From positions 124,001-188,000 of the forward strand of contig JAXGYZ010000011.1 of NCBI GenBank assembly GCA_040772005.1: DNA of 64,000 bases, in the 5' to 3' direction. The position numbers were made by a program, and so were the translations under genes. The stretch's first letter is position 1; every line of letters begins with the position of its first letter. The notes under the pieces are model-generated. The model worked only from the letters and a program-made list of their open reading frames with translations, was not told the DNA's origin and made no database searches. This document shows positions 9,203 through 27,238 of the stretch, piece by piece. Origin of the DNA: MWBF01 sp040772005. Lineage in GTDB: Bacteria > Chloroflexota > Anaerolineae > CG2-30-64-16.

Positions 9203-10171
9203 TCATCCACTCGTAACTCGCTCTGCTATACGTAACTTCGCACTACGGCTGCGGGGGTTACCGGCTACTTCCCCCTCGTCCGGCTGAACGGGCTTGCGGG
9301 TGACGGCGTGCAGTGTGGCGCGATGTCCACAGGTACACACCGTACGGGCCAGCCGCGCCGGCCGCGACCCTTCCTCATCGAGGTCACAAATACAATCGCG
9401 CGTCTCACGCTGGATGAAGCGCTTGACAATCCGGTCTTCCAGCGAGTGAAACGCAATGACGGCCAGCCGGCCGCCGGGCGCTAACAACGCGACTGCCTGG
9501 GGCAGCACGGCTGCGAGCGCGCCCAGCTCGTCATTGACCGCAATGCGCAGCGCCTGAAAGGTGCGCGTGGCCGGGTGGAGGCGATGACCTCGCTGGCCTC
9601 CCATCGCCCGGCTGACCACGTCCGCCAGCTCTTGCGTGGTGTGCAGCGGGCGGGCCGCAGCGATGGCCCGGGCAATCCGGCGCGACCGCGGCTCTTCGCC
9701 GTACTGGAAGATCAGATCGGCCAGTTCCTCTTGCGGCCAGTTGTTAACGATCTCGCCCGCAGTCAGCTCTGCCTGCGGGTCCATCCGCATATCCAGCGGG
9801 CCGGCGGTCAGGAAGCTGAAGCCGCGCTCCCCCTCGGCCAACTGATAGGATGAGATGCCCAGGTCGAGCAGGATGGCCTGCACCCCTGTGAAGCCGGCCG
9901 CTCCTGCTGCCTCCCCCAGATGGCGAAAGCTCGTCTGGCGGAGGATCACCCGCGCGCCATACTGCGCCAGCCGTTCACGGCCTCGTGCGATGGCAGCCGG
10001 GTCTGCATCCAGCCCGAGCAGCCGGCCATCGGGTGCGGTGGCGGCCAGGATGGCGGCGGCATGGCCTGCACCGCCGAGCGTGCAGTCGATGGCCGCTGCG
10101 CCGGGCACCAGCGCCAGGCCACGCAGCGTCTCCTCCAGGAGCACGGGGACATGGCCGGCAGGGCTGTCCAT
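9203..10171 (-). CDS. rsmH: RsmH (MraW), 16S rRNA m4C1402 methyltransferase
   Basis: SAM-dependent N4-methyltransferase acting on C1402 in the 30S decoding centre. The 322-residue protein begins GHVPVLLEETLRGL, has the SAM loop DCTLGGAGHAAAIL, the signature LLDLGISSYQL and RGFSF, and the C-terminal FHSLEDRIVKRFI motif. It lies 11 nt after mraZ and 9 nt before the ftsL-like gene. Confidence 0.97.
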   Translation of the reverse strand: MDSPAGHVPVLLEETLRGLALVPGAAAIDCTLGGAGHAAAILAATAPDGRLLGLDADPAAIARGRERLAQYGARVILRQTSFRHLGEAAGAAGFTGVQAILLDLGISSYQLAEGERGFSFLTAGPLDMRMDPQAELTAGEIVNNWPQEELADLIFQYGEEPRSRRIARAIAAARPLHTTQELADVVSRAMGGQRGHRLHPATRTFQALRIAVNDELGALAAVLPQAVALLAPGGRLAVIAFHSLEDRIVKRFIQRETRDCICDLDEEGSRPARLARTVCTCGHRATLHAVTRKPVQPDEGEVAGNPRSRSAKLRIAERVTSG

Positions 10172-10182
10172 GGCGCCGCGGG

Positions 10183-10620
10183 CTACATGCGCACGCCAAG
10201 CTCACGCAGCCTGGCGAGGTCGTCGTGCTGCTGCCGGTACTCGTCCACCAGCCGCCCGTAGGTCTGGAGCCATTCATCCGGGTTCCAGATTTCGATGTGG
10301 TCCCGGTTGCCGATGACGATGGCCTCGGTCCCCAGTTTGGCATGGCGGCGGAGGACGGGCGGAACGATGACGCGGCCCTGCCTGTCCAGCTCGGTTTCGT
10401 TCGCCGCGGCCATGAGCAGGGTGGCGAAATACGCGGCGTTGCCGGCCTGCGCCTCGACCTGCTGTTCCATGGCTTCGAAGGTGGCCTTTGGATAGATGTT
10501 AATCTGGCCGAGCGTGCCGCGGCCGATGACGATAGCCGTGCCGAGTTCATCCCGGAACTTGATCGGGATCATCAGGCGGCCTTTATCGTCAATCGTGTGC
10601 TCGTATTCACCGCGAAACAT
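10183..10620 (-). CDS. mraZ: MraZ, dcw-operon transcriptional regulator
   Basis: AbrB-like DNA-binding protein that autoregulates the dcw cluster in other bacteria. The preferred ATG at 10620 gives MFRGEYEHTIDDKGRLMIP, the canonical N-terminus (145 residues), with GGAG 9 nt upstream; a TTG at 10635 would add five residues. Two SpoVT/AbrB-like repeats are visible, the second with DRQGRVIVPPVLRRHAKL. It is the first gene of the minus-strand cluster, behind the promoter at 10711-10739. Confidence 0.95.
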   Translation of the reverse strand: MFRGEYEHTIDDKGRLMIPIKFRDELGTAIVIGRGTLGQINIYPKATFEAMEQQVEAQAGNAAYFATLLMAAANETELDRQGRVIVPPVLRRHAKLGTEAIVIGNRDHIEIWNPDEWLQTYGRLVDEYRQQHDDLARLRELGVRM

Positions 10621-10710
10621 GCTCAGCGACTCCAACTATGGGTTTGACGGGCTATGGATACACGAATTTGGGTGTAATCTCCAAAAATATCCACTATTTA
10701 CCACGTATGC

Positions 10711-10739
10711 ATTGTAAAGGAAGTCGCGCGCATATGCAA
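10711..10739 (-). promoter_or_regulatory. Putative sigma70-type promoter for the mraZ cluster
   Basis: On the minus strand, TTGCAT (10739-10734) and TACAAT (10716-10711) are separated by 17 nt. The -10 hexamer matches consensus 5/6. The start point would fall near 10704, leaving a leader of about 85 nt before the mraZ ATG. Confidence 0.65.
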
Positions 10740-10866
10740 GCTTTTGGGGGACGAGTTATCCCAAGTTATCGCAACTTTAAGGTTGGGATTTGTAAAGAGC
10801 TGCTGGGGTGAGTGAAAGCCCGGTGATGACCGGCGCATGAGTTTTGGAAATACGAAAATTGACTAC

Positions 10867-10895
10867 TTGACAAGCGAGATGTTCGGTGATAGTAT
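10867..10895 (+). promoter_or_regulatory. Putative sigma70-type promoter for rpoBC
   Basis: A perfect TTGACA (10867-10872), 17-nt spacer and TAGTAT (10890-10895). Transcription would begin near 10903, giving a leader of about 130 nt that contains the hairpin at 10982-11000. Confidence 0.75.
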
Positions 10896-10981
10896 TAGCG
10901 ATTGCTGTCTGCGGGCCAGCACTCTGATAACTTGCTAAAAAGTGGCTATAACCCCCTTCGCTCTCGGCGATCGAGAATGAA

Positions 10982-11014
10982 CCAAGTCACGGTGACTTGG
11001 CGTTTTTGCTTTCT
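10982..11014 (+). terminator. Attenuator-like hairpin and T-tract in the rpoB leader
   Basis: CCAAGTC and GACTTGG pair around a 5-nt loop (the 19-nt palindrome allows 9 bp), followed by CGTTTTTGCTTTCT. It lies downstream of the rpoB promoter and ends a few nt before the AAGGAG of rpoB, a position suited to attenuation. No gene upstream on this strand would need a terminator here. Confidence 0.6.
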
Positions 11015-11032
11015 AAAAGGAGTGAACGCTTC

Positions 11033-15112
<4,080 letters not shown>

Positions 15113-15116
15113 TTTA

Positions 15117-15201
15117 GATTGAAGATTGAAGATTGAAGATTACAGGTTGCGCGCAAAATCGCAGACCAAATCTTCAATTTTCAATCTGCAATCTTCAATC
15201 G
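15117..15201. repeat. Heptamer-arm palindromic element E1 (rpoB-rpoC gap)
   Basis: Left arm of GATTGAA repeats (15117-15150), a spacer of about 19 nt, and a right arm of TTCAATC/TGCAATC repeats (15170-15200). It begins 4 nt after the rpoB stop and ends where the SD of rpoC (AAGGGGAG) begins. The transcript would fold into a long imperfect stem. Confidence 0.85.
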
Positions 15202-15215
15202 AAGGGGAGAAGACT

Positions 15216-20087
<4,872 letters not shown>

Positions 20088-20096
20088 GAGTGCCGC

Positions 20097-20127
20097 GGCA
20101 GAGCCGTTCCGCCGGAACGGCTCTGCC
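20097..20127. terminator. 14-bp perfect hairpin after rpoC
   Basis: GGCAGAGCCGTTCC and its exact complement around a GCC loop, 10 nt after the rpoC stop. No T-run follows, so it may be a Rho-associated or 3'-protecting structure or a dispersed palindrome. Confidence 0.65.
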
Positions 20128-20169
20128 TGGGGATCTACATTTGGAGTTGCGGGTCTCTACCCCATATAT

Positions 20170-20198
20170 TTGACCCAAGTCGGTGCTTGTGATAATAT
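20170..20198 (+). promoter_or_regulatory. Putative promoter for the str operon (rpsL)
   Basis: TTGACC (20170-20175), 17-nt spacer, TAATAT (20193-20198) inside the A/T-rich GATAATATAG. The start point would fall near 20205, about 85 nt before rpsL. Confidence 0.7.
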
Positions 20199-20290
20199 AG
20201 CAGGTCGTGGGTCCGTTCACGATATACTTGTCTTTTGCCCTTCTGATGAGGGTTAAGCAGATAGTTCGTACGTAGTCTCTGGAGGATATT

Positions 20291-20743
20291 TTGCCGACCA
20301 TCAATCAGCTTGTTCGCAAGGGCCGCAAGCCGGTTGCGAAGAAAGAACATGCGCCTGCGCTCCAGTTCACGCAGAACGTGCTCAAGGGCCGTTCGAGCCG
20401 CACGCAGAAGGGCAATCCTTTCAAGCGCGGCGTGTGCACCCAGGTGCGCACGATGACCCCCAAGAAACCGAACTCGGCGCTGCGCAAGATCGCCCGTGTC
20501 CGCCTCTCGAATGGCCTCGAAGTGACGGCGTACATCCCGGGTGAGGGTCATACGCTGCAGGAGCACTCGGTCGTCCTGGTGCGCGGTGGCCGCGTGAAGG
20601 ACCTGCCGGGCGTCCGCTATCATATTGTGCGCGGTGCGCTGGATACCACGGGCGTAGATGCCCGCCGTCGCGGCCGCTCCAAATACGGCGCCAAGGTGCC
20701 GAAGGCCGGGAAGGGCGCGCCAGCCAAGGGCGCCAAGAAGTAA
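20291..20743 (+). CDS. rpsL: 30S ribosomal protein S12
   Basis: Decoding-centre 30S protein. It starts at TTG 20291 with GGAGG 5 nt upstream, giving MPTINQLVRKGRKPV, the normal N-terminus. It has TPKKPNSALRKIARVRLSNG and LPGVRYHIVRG with the Lys residues typical of streptomycin-sensitive S12. At 150 residues it is longer than the usual 124-140 because of a basic Gly/Ala/Lys tail. First gene of the str operon. Confidence 0.97.
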   Translation: MPTINQLVRKGRKPVAKKEHAPALQFTQNVLKGRSSRTQKGNPFKRGVCTQVRTMTPKKPNSALRKIARVRLSNGLEVTAYIPGEGHTLQEHSVVLVRGGRVKDLPGVRYHIVRGALDTTGVDARRRGRSKYGAKVPKAGKGAPAKGAKK

Positions 20744-20761
20744 AGGAGAGCGGAGTCAGGA

Positions 20762-21232
20762 ATGTCTCGACGTAATCGCCCAGAGAAGCGTGAGGTCCTG
20801 CCGGACGCGCGCTATGGCAATATGCTGGTCGCCCACCTGATCAACAAGATCATGTTGAGCGGCAAGAAGTCCACTGCGGAAGCCATCGTGTATGGCGCCA
20901 TCGAGACCCTCGAAGGCCGGACCAAGAAGGCCGGCATCGAGGCGCTGGAGCAGGCCATCCGCAACGCGACGCCCCTGATCGAGGTGCGGCCACGGCGCGT
21001 CGGCGGCGCGACTTACCAGGTCCCGATGGAAATCCGCGAAGACCGGCGCCTGGCGCTGGCGCTGCGCTGGCTGATTCAGACGGCGCGCAAGCGGCCCGGT
21101 AAGAGCATGGTGGATAAGCTGTCCGGTGAGCTGTTCGACGCTTACAACAACCAGGGCAACACCGTCAAGAAGCGCGAAGATACGCACAAGATGGCGGAAG
21201 CCAACCGCGCTTTTGCCCATTACCGCTGGTAA
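20762..21232 (+). CDS. rpsG: 30S ribosomal protein S7
   Basis: Primary 16S rRNA-binding protein of the 30S head. 156 residues, with the start MSRRNRPEKREVLPD, the loop EVRPRRVGGATYQVP, and the C-terminal KREDTHKMAEANRAFAHYRW. It is 18 nt downstream of rpsL, with GGAGAG before the start. A strong terminator-like hairpin follows at 21329-21376. Confidence 0.97.
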   Translation: MSRRNRPEKREVLPDARYGNMLVAHLINKIMLSGKKSTAEAIVYGAIETLEGRTKKAGIEALEQAIRNATPLIEVRPRRVGGATYQVPMEIREDRRLALALRWLIQTARKRPGKSMVDKLSGELFDAYNNQGNTVKKREDTHKMAEANRAFAHYRW

Positions 21233-21328
21233 CTGCTGACGGCAGCACCCGTAGGCTCAGAACGAGTTAAGCCATCTGTTGATTGACCTGGTCGGCTCAG
21301 GCCAGCAGACCTGAAACTGAGGTTTTTG

Positions 21329-21376
21329 AACCCGGCATCCGGCTCACAGACGGATGCCGGGTTTCTGTCGCTTTTT
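21329..21376 (+). terminator. Intrinsic terminator between rpsG and fusA
   Basis: A 13-bp perfect stem (AACCCGGCATCCG, 21329-21341, with 21351-21363) around a 9-nt loop, followed by TCTGTCGCTTTTT. It lies about 60 nt before the fusA ATG, so it would either end rpsLG transcripts or act as an attenuator that sets the fusA level. Confidence 0.75.
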
Positions 21377-21434
21377 ATCCGGGTATGCGCCGGCTTGCCG
21401 AGCAGCCCAGAGCGCTCAGGAGCGCAGTGCGCCA

Positions 21435-23537
21435 ATGACTACACAGCCTATACCTGTAACCGAAGAAGAGCGCCTCCAGCGACTGCGGAACATCGGCATC
21501 ATCGCGCATATCGACGCGGGCAAGACCACCACGACGGAACGCATCCTCTATTACACCGGCAAGACCTACCGCATGGGCAATGTCGATGAGGGCACGACCG
21601 TCACCGACTGGATGGTTCAGGAACGCGAGCGCGGCATCACGATTCAATCCGCGGCGATTACCAGCGCGTGGCGCGGCTATCAGATCAACATCATCGACAC
21701 GCCGGGCCACATCGACTTTACCGCCGAGGTGCAGCGCAGCCTGCGCGTGCTCGATGGCGGCGTGGTCGTGTTCGATGCCGTGGCGGGCGTCGAGCCCCAG
21801 TCGGAGACCGTCTGGCGGCAGGCCAATCGCTACGGCGTTCCGCGCATCTGCTTCGTCAACAAGATGGATCGGGTCGGCGCCAATTTCTGGCGCACCATCG
21901 ACATGATCCGTGACCGGCTCGGCGCCAACCCGCTGCCCATCCAACTGCCCATCGGCGTGGAAGACAGCTTCATCGGCATGGTGGACCTGATGACCGGCCG
22001 GGCCTGGACGTTTCCCGATGCGCTGGGCGCCACGCCGGAGGAGATTCCGGTTCCGCCGGAGCTGGTCGAGCGGGCTGCCGAGCTGCGTGAGCAACTGGTC
22101 GAGAAGATTGCCGAGACGGACGATGCGCTGACGCTCAAGTACCTCGAAGGCGAGTCGTTCTCCGAGGATGAGCTGACAGCGGCCCTGCGCAAGGCGACCA
22201 TCGCGGGCAAGCTCGTGCCGGTCCTGTGCGGCACGTCGCTGCGGACTAAGGGCGTCCAGTTGCTGCTCGACGCGGTGGTGGCTTATCTCCCGTCGCCGCT
22301 CGACATCCCTGCGGTCATCGGTACAAACCCGAATTCCGGCGCGGAGGAAGAACGCCCGACCGATACCCGCGCGCCGCTGGCTGCACTGGTGTTCAAGATC
22401 CAGACGGATCCGTACATGGGCCGGATGGCTTACGTGCGCGTGTACTCAGGTTCCCTACAGACCGGCACGACGGTGCAGAACAGCAGCCGCGACCGGAAGG
22501 AACGCATTGGTCGCCTGGTGCAGGTCTATGCGGAGAAGCGCGAGGACATCACCGAGATTCGCGCGGGCGATATCGGCGCGATCCTGGGCGTCAAGCAGAC
22601 CTTCACCGGCGAGACGCTGTGCGATCCCGGCAAGCCGGTCGTGTTGGAGGCCATCGAGTTCCCCGAACCGGTCATCTCCATCGCAGTCGAGCCGAAGACC
22701 AAAGCCGACCAGGATAAGCTCGCCAACTCGCTGCAGCGGCTGGCCGAAGAGGACCCCACCTTCCGGGTGCGCGTGGATGAGCAGACCGGCCAGACCGTGT
22801 TGAGCGGGATGGGCGAGCTGCATCTGGAGGTGCTGGTGGACCGGATGCTGCGCGAGTTCGGGGTGCAGGCGAACGTGGGCCGCCATCAGGTGGCGTACCG
22901 CGAGACCATCACCCGCAAGACGCAGATCGAGCAGCGGTTCGTCCGCCAGACGGGCGGCCGCGGCCAGTATGCCCACGTCATCCTGGAGCTGGAGCCCCAG
23001 GAACGAGGCAAGGGCTTCGAATTCGTGGACAAGGTCGTGGGCGGCGCGATTCCCAAGGAGTTCATCCCCGCGGTCAGCCAGGGCATCCGGGAGTCGATGG
23101 ATAACGGCGTGCTGGGCGGCAATCCGATGGTCGATATCAAGGCGACGCTGGTCGGTGGGTCCTACCATGAAGTCGATAGCTCCGAGTTGGCCTTCAAGAT
23201 TGCCGGGTCGATGGCGCTGCGGGAGGGCGCGGAGAAAGCCGGCCCTGTGCTGCTCGAACCGGTGATGAAGATCGAGATCGTCGCGCCGGAGCAGTCCGTG
23301 GGCGACGTCATCGGAGACCTGGTGGCGCGGCGCGGCCAGGTGGCCGGCCTGGAACTGCACTCGGTTGGGATGCAGGCCGTCAAGGGCACGGTGCCGCTGG
23401 CTGAGATGGTGGGTTACGCCACATCGCTGCGCTCCGCGACCCAGGGCCGCGCCAGCTTCACGATGGAATTCGACCGCTACGAAGTCGTGCCGGCGGATCG
23501 GGCGCGGCAGATTCTGGGCTATACCCCGGCCGGCTGA
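21435..23537 (+). CDS. fusA: Elongation factor G
   Basis: Translocation GTPase. The ATG at 21435 has AGGAG about 12 nt upstream and gives 700 residues, the usual length; the longer frame from 21354 lies in the terminator hairpin and is rejected. GTPase motifs: AHIDAGKTTTTER (G1), RGITIQSAA (G2), DTPGHIDF (G3), NKMDRVG (G4), and GTSLRTKGVQ near the G5 region. Domain IV has the conserved GGRGQYAHV and the C-terminal domain ends near EVVPADRARQILG. Confidence 0.97.
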   Translation: MTTQPIPVTEEERLQRLRNIGIIAHIDAGKTTTTERILYYTGKTYRMGNVDEGTTVTDWMVQERERGITIQSAAITSAWRGYQINIIDTPGHIDFTAEVQRSLRVLDGGVVVFDAVAGVEPQSETVWRQANRYGVPRICFVNKMDRVGANFWRTIDMIRDRLGANPLPIQLPIGVEDSFIGMVDLMTGRAWTFPDALGATPEEIPVPPELVERAAELREQLVEKIAETDDALTLKYLEGESFSEDELTAALRKATIAGKLVPVLCGTSLRTKGVQLLLDAVVAYLPSPLDIPAVIGTNPNSGAEEERPTDTRAPLAALVFKIQTDPYMGRMAYVRVYSGSLQTGTTVQNSSRDRKERIGRLVQVYAEKREDITEIRAGDIGAILGVKQTFTGETLCDPGKPVVLEAIEFPEPVISIAVEPKTKADQDKLANSLQRLAEEDPTFRVRVDEQTGQTVLSGMGELHLEVLVDRMLREFGVQANVGRHQVAYRETITRKTQIEQRFVRQTGGRGQYAHVILELEPQERGKGFEFVDKVVGGAIPKEFIPAVSQGIRESMDNGVLGGNPMVDIKATLVGGSYHEVDSSELAFKIAGSMALREGAEKAGPVLLEPVMKIEIVAPEQSVGDVIGDLVARRGQVAGLELHSVGMQAVKGTVPLAEMVGYATSLRSATQGRASFTMEFDRYEVVPADRARQILGYTPAG

Positions 23538-23550
23538 TGGGGCTTCTGGC

Positions 23551-23601
23551 AGATACCGGGTTTCACGGTGAAGCTGTGCTTCGCACAGAAACCCGGTATC
23601 T
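23551..23601. repeat. Nested hairpin after fusA (GGGTTTC/GAAACCC family)
   Basis: Arms AGATACCGGGTTTC (23551-23564) and its exact complement (23588-23601). The 23-nt loop itself contains TGTGC-TTC-GCACA. It starts 13 nt after the fusA stop and could act as a 3' end or processing structure. Related GGGTTTC/GAAACCC palindromes follow tuf and rplN. Confidence 0.7.
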
Positions 23602-23621
23602 GAGTAGCGCGCAGCCCGAAT

Positions 23622-23649
23622 TTGCATAAAGGTTCGTTTTAGATACAAT
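23622..23649 (+). promoter_or_regulatory. Putative promoter for tuf
   Basis: TTGCAT (23622-23627), 16-nt spacer, TACAAT (23644-23649). The same hexamer pair is used for mraZ. The start near 23656 leaves a leader of about 270 nt. Confidence 0.65.
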
Positions 23650-23812
23650 AATAAGGTTGCCGCCGATTGGAACGACGCATCGCTGCGTGATAGACTCGGC
23701 AGAGCATTGAGGTGCCTCTTCACCAACCGGGGTGCCGACGAAGAGCGGAAGATTGAGCCACCGATAGGTCCGGGTTGTCATACACGGATACCCTCGGCGG
23801 CAGAAAAGTTTT

Positions 23813-23854
23813 ACTGCCTCGTCAGCGCATCTATTGGCGAGGCAGTTGTTTTGC
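23813..23854 (+). terminator. Attenuator-like hairpin in the tuf leader
   Basis: ACTGCCTCG (23813-23821) pairs with CGAGGCAGT (23838-23846) around a 16-nt loop and is followed by TGTTTTGC. It lies inside the leader, downstream of the putative promoter and about 75 nt before the tuf start. Confidence 0.55.
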
Positions 23855-23929
23855 ACAAAAAATAGCCTATTCACCGCTGTCCCGGAGACCAGGCCGGGCG
23901 GGTACACTGGAGAAGGAGCGCAAGTCATC

Positions 23930-25129
<1,200 letters not shown>

Positions 25130-25137
25130 ACAAACCC

Positions 25138-25170
25138 ACAAACCGGGTTTCCTAAAGAGACCCGGTTTGT
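25138..25170 (+). terminator. Hairpin after tuf
   Basis: ACAAACCGGGT (25138-25148) pairs exactly with ACCCGGTTTGT (25160-25170) around an 11-nt loop, 8 nt after the tuf stop; no long T-run follows. It precedes rpsJ by about 30 nt, so some read-through into the S10 operon is expected. Confidence 0.65.
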
Positions 25171-25202
25171 TACGGTCTTGTAGACCTATGCCTGGAGGCA
25201 TG

Positions 25203-25511
25203 ATGGCAAAAAATCGCATTCGCATCCGGCTCAAGGCGTTCGATCATCGGGTACTCGATGACTCCGTGCGCAGAATCGTCGATGCAGCCGAGCGGACCGG
25301 CGCCAACGTCGTTGGCCCTGTGCCCCTGCCGACGCGCATCGAGAAGTTCACGGTGAACCGCTCGCCCTTTATCGACAAGGACAGCCGCGAGCAGTTCGAG
25401 ATTCGAACGCACAAGCGCCTGATCGACGTGCTCGAACCCGGGCCCAAGACAATCGAAAATCTGACGAAGCTCGACCTGCCCGCGGGCGTGGACATCGAGA
25501 TCAAGCTTTAG
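25203..25511 (+). CDS. rpsJ: 30S ribosomal protein S10 (NusE)
   Basis: 30S head protein, also the NusE partner in antitermination. Of two adjacent ATGs (25200, 25203) the second gives MAKNRIRIRLKAFDHRVLD and better spacing from TGGAGG. 102 residues with GPVPLPTRIEKFTVNRSPF and THKRLIDVLEPGPKT, complete. First gene of the S10 run; element E5 begins right at its stop. Confidence 0.97.
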   Translation: MAKNRIRIRLKAFDHRVLDDSVRRIVDAAERTGANVVGPVPLPTRIEKFTVNRSPFIDKDSREQFEIRTHKRLIDVLEPGPKTIENLTKLDLPAGVDIEIKL

Positions 25512-25592
25512 GTTGGAAGGTTGGATGGTTGGAAGGTTGAAGGTTCACAAGGCTTCAGAACCTGCAACTTATAACCTGCAAACCTGAAACCT
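25511..25592. repeat. Palindromic element E5 (rpsJ-rplC gap)
   Basis: Left arm of GGTTGGA/GGTTGAA units in 7-8 nt steps (25511-25545), spacer around ACAAGGCTTCAG, right arm AACCTGCA, ACTTATAACCTGCA, AACCTGAAACC (25559-25592). It starts at the rpsJ stop. About 57 nt of unrelated leader follow before rplC. Confidence 0.83.
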
Positions 25593-25649
25593 CATTCGGG
25601 ATGATGCGGCCGCCTTCCTCGGCGGTCACGGCAGTCCCTGGGAGGACAC

Positions 25650-26306
25650 ATGAAGGGTATCCTGGGCCGCAAGGTGGGCATGACCCAGTTGCTCACCGCA
25701 AACGGCATTGTCGTGCCGGTGACGGTTATCCAAGCCGGTCCCTGCTATGTCACGCAGATCAAGACCGCCGCACAGGACGGCTACACCGCCATTCAGTTGG
25801 GTTTCGAAGAGGTCAAGCCGAAGCGCCTGACCAAGGGTGAGATCGGCCATCTGCGCCGTCGTAAAGAGGCCGGTGCGGCCGGCAGCGGCCTGCCGCTGCT
25901 GCGCACTTTGCGCGAGCTGCGGCTGCGCGACGTCGAGAATTACACCGTGGGGCAGAAGCTCGAGGCGGATGTCTTCGCCGCGGGTGAGCGGGTGGATGTC
26001 AAGGGCGTTTCCAAGGGCCGGGGTTTTCAGGGCGGCGTGAAGCGGCATGGCTTCCGCGGCGGCCCGCGCACGCACGGCCAGTCGGACCGCCTGCGGGCGC
26101 CTGGCGCCAGCAGCTCCGGCACGACGCCCGGGCGCATCTACAAAGGGAAGCGCATGGCCGGACACATGGGCGCGGCGCCGGTCACGGTGGCGAATTTGCG
26201 GGTCGAGCTGGTGGACCCTGAGCGGAACATGCTCGCCGTTCGCGGCGCTGTGCCGGGAGCGCGGGGTGGCCTGGTGTTGATCACCGAGGCGCGGAAACAG
26301 GGGTAG
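25650..26306 (+). CDS. rplC: 50S ribosomal protein L3
   Basis: Early-assembling 23S rRNA-binding protein. 218 residues starting MKGILGRKVGMTQLL after GGGAGGACAC, with the family segment GVSKGRGFQGGVKRHGF and GSIG-like equivalent GASSSGTTPGRIYKGKRMAGHMG. Ends next to rplD (5 nt between stop and preferred rplD start). Confidence 0.97.
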   Translation: MKGILGRKVGMTQLLTANGIVVPVTVIQAGPCYVTQIKTAAQDGYTAIQLGFEEVKPKRLTKGEIGHLRRRKEAGAAGSGLPLLRTLRELRLRDVENYTVGQKLEADVFAAGERVDVKGVSKGRGFQGGVKRHGFRGGPRTHGQSDRLRAPGASSSGTTPGRIYKGKRMAGHMGAAPVTVANLRVELVDPERNMLAVRGAVPGARGGLVLITEARKQG

Positions 26307-26311
26307 TGACG

Positions 26312-26932
26312 ATGTTAGTGCCAATCAAGAACATGGCCGGCGAAGAGGTGGGGCAGGTTGAACTCAGCGACACCATCTTTGCTGCGCCGGTGAACAAACC
26401 ATTGATGCATCAGGCCCTGGTCCGCCAACTGGCAAATGCGCGTCTGGGTACGCACAAGGTCAAGGGTCGGAGCGAAGTGGCGGGCGGTGGCCGCAAGCCG
26501 TGGAAGCAGAAGGGCACCGGTCGGGCGCGCCAGGGTTCGACCCGGGCCGCGCAGTGGCGGGGCGGCGGCATCATCTTCGGGCCCACGCCGCGCTCGTATG
26601 AGCAGGCCATGCCGCGCAAGATGCGCCGGGCCGCGCTGTGCTCGGCCCTGTCCGTCAAGGTGGCAGACGACAAGGTGCTGGTCCTGGACGAGCTGGCGCT
26701 GGCGGAGCCGAAGACCCGGCTCATGCGCGATGTACTGCAGGGCCTGACGGTGGATTCCAGCGCCCTGATCCTGCTGGCCGAGGCGAATGACAACGTCGAG
26801 CGGTCGGCCAACAATCTGTCGGGCGTGAAGCTGCTGCGGGCCAGTTACCTGAACATCCGCGATTTGCTGAACTATGACTACGTGATCATCCCGCAGGATG
26901 CGCTGGATGTCATCCAGGATATCCTGGGCTGA
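26312..26932 (+). CDS. rplD: 50S ribosomal protein L4
   Basis: 23S rRNA-binding protein lining the exit tunnel; in some bacteria it also represses the S10 operon. The ATG at 26312 gives 206 residues; a GTG at 26306 overlapping the rplC stop is a possible alternative. It has the tunnel-loop segment VAGGGRKPWKQKGTGRARQG and the C-terminal LLNYDYVIIPQDAL. No recognisable L4-binding leader is seen upstream of rpsJ. Confidence 0.96.
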   Translation: MLVPIKNMAGEEVGQVELSDTIFAAPVNKPLMHQALVRQLANARLGTHKVKGRSEVAGGGRKPWKQKGTGRARQGSTRAAQWRGGGIIFGPTPRSYEQAMPRKMRRAALCSALSVKVADDKVLVLDELALAEPKTRLMRDVLQGLTVDSSALILLAEANDNVERSANNLSGVKLLRASYLNIRDLLNYDYVIIPQDALDVIQDILG

Positions 26933-26946
26933 GCGGAGGATAACAC

Positions 26947-27237
26947 ATGCACGTCTACGATGTACTCAGGCGGCCGTTGGTCACGGAAAAGAGCGGGCTG
27001 CAGGCCGAACAAAACCAGCAGTACAGCTTCGAGGTGGACCGCCGCGCGAACAAGATGCAGGTGAAGGATGCGGTGGAGACGGCCTTCAACGTGACGGTGA
27101 TGGAAGTCAACATTATCAACATCCCGCCGAAGAAGGGCCGCTACGGTCGCTTGATCGTCACCAAGAAGCCGGGCTATAAGAAAGCCATCGTCACGCTGGC
27201 CCCGGGGAACACGATTCAGTTCTTCGAGGGCGTATGA
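26947..27237 (+). CDS. rplW: 50S ribosomal protein L23
   Basis: Exit-site 50S protein that docks trigger factor and SRP. 96 residues: MHVYDVLRRPLVTEKS start, YSFEVDRRANKMQVKDAVE and VMEVNIINIPPKKGR loop. GGAGGATAACAC precedes the ATG, 14 nt after the rplD stop. Element E6 starts right after the stop. Confidence 0.97.
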   Translation: MHVYDVLRRPLVTEKSGLQAEQNQQYSFEVDRRANKMQVKDAVETAFNVTVMEVNIINIPPKKGRYGRLIVTKKPGYKKAIVTLAPGNTIQFFEGV

Positions 27238-27238
27238 G

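Larger units (their letters stand above)
10621..11032. other. Divergent regulatory region between mraZ and rpoB
   Basis: This 412-base gene-free stretch is clearly more AT-rich than its surroundings. It holds a minus-strand promoter for mraZ (10711-10739), a plus-strand promoter for rpoB (10867-10895), and a hairpin plus T-rich tract just upstream of the rpoB ribosome binding site (10982-11014). I see no tRNA or small ORF with coding character in it. Confidence 0.85.
23538..23929 (+). other. Gene-free fusA-tuf region with long structured tuf leader
   Basis: These 392 bases hold a hairpin just after fusA (23551-23601), a promoter (23622-23649) and a leader of about 270 nt ending at the tuf SD. 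Within the leader, CGGCAGAG, GGTGCC and TGCCG segments can pair (about 23697-23745), and a 9-bp hairpin with a T-rich tail lies at 23813-23854. No tRNA and no plausible ORF was found. The size and structure would suit a regulatory leader RNA. Confidence 0.65.

Noticed and set aside
10636..10680. Possible MraZ-binding box (GGG repeats near TATGGGTTTGACGGGC).
   Set aside because: Only two irregularly spaced GGG units on the antisense side; the expected tandem, evenly spaced repeats are missing.
23538..23929. tRNA gene in the long fusA-tuf gap.
   Set aside because: No acceptor-stem/T-arm/anticodon combination could be found in either strand.
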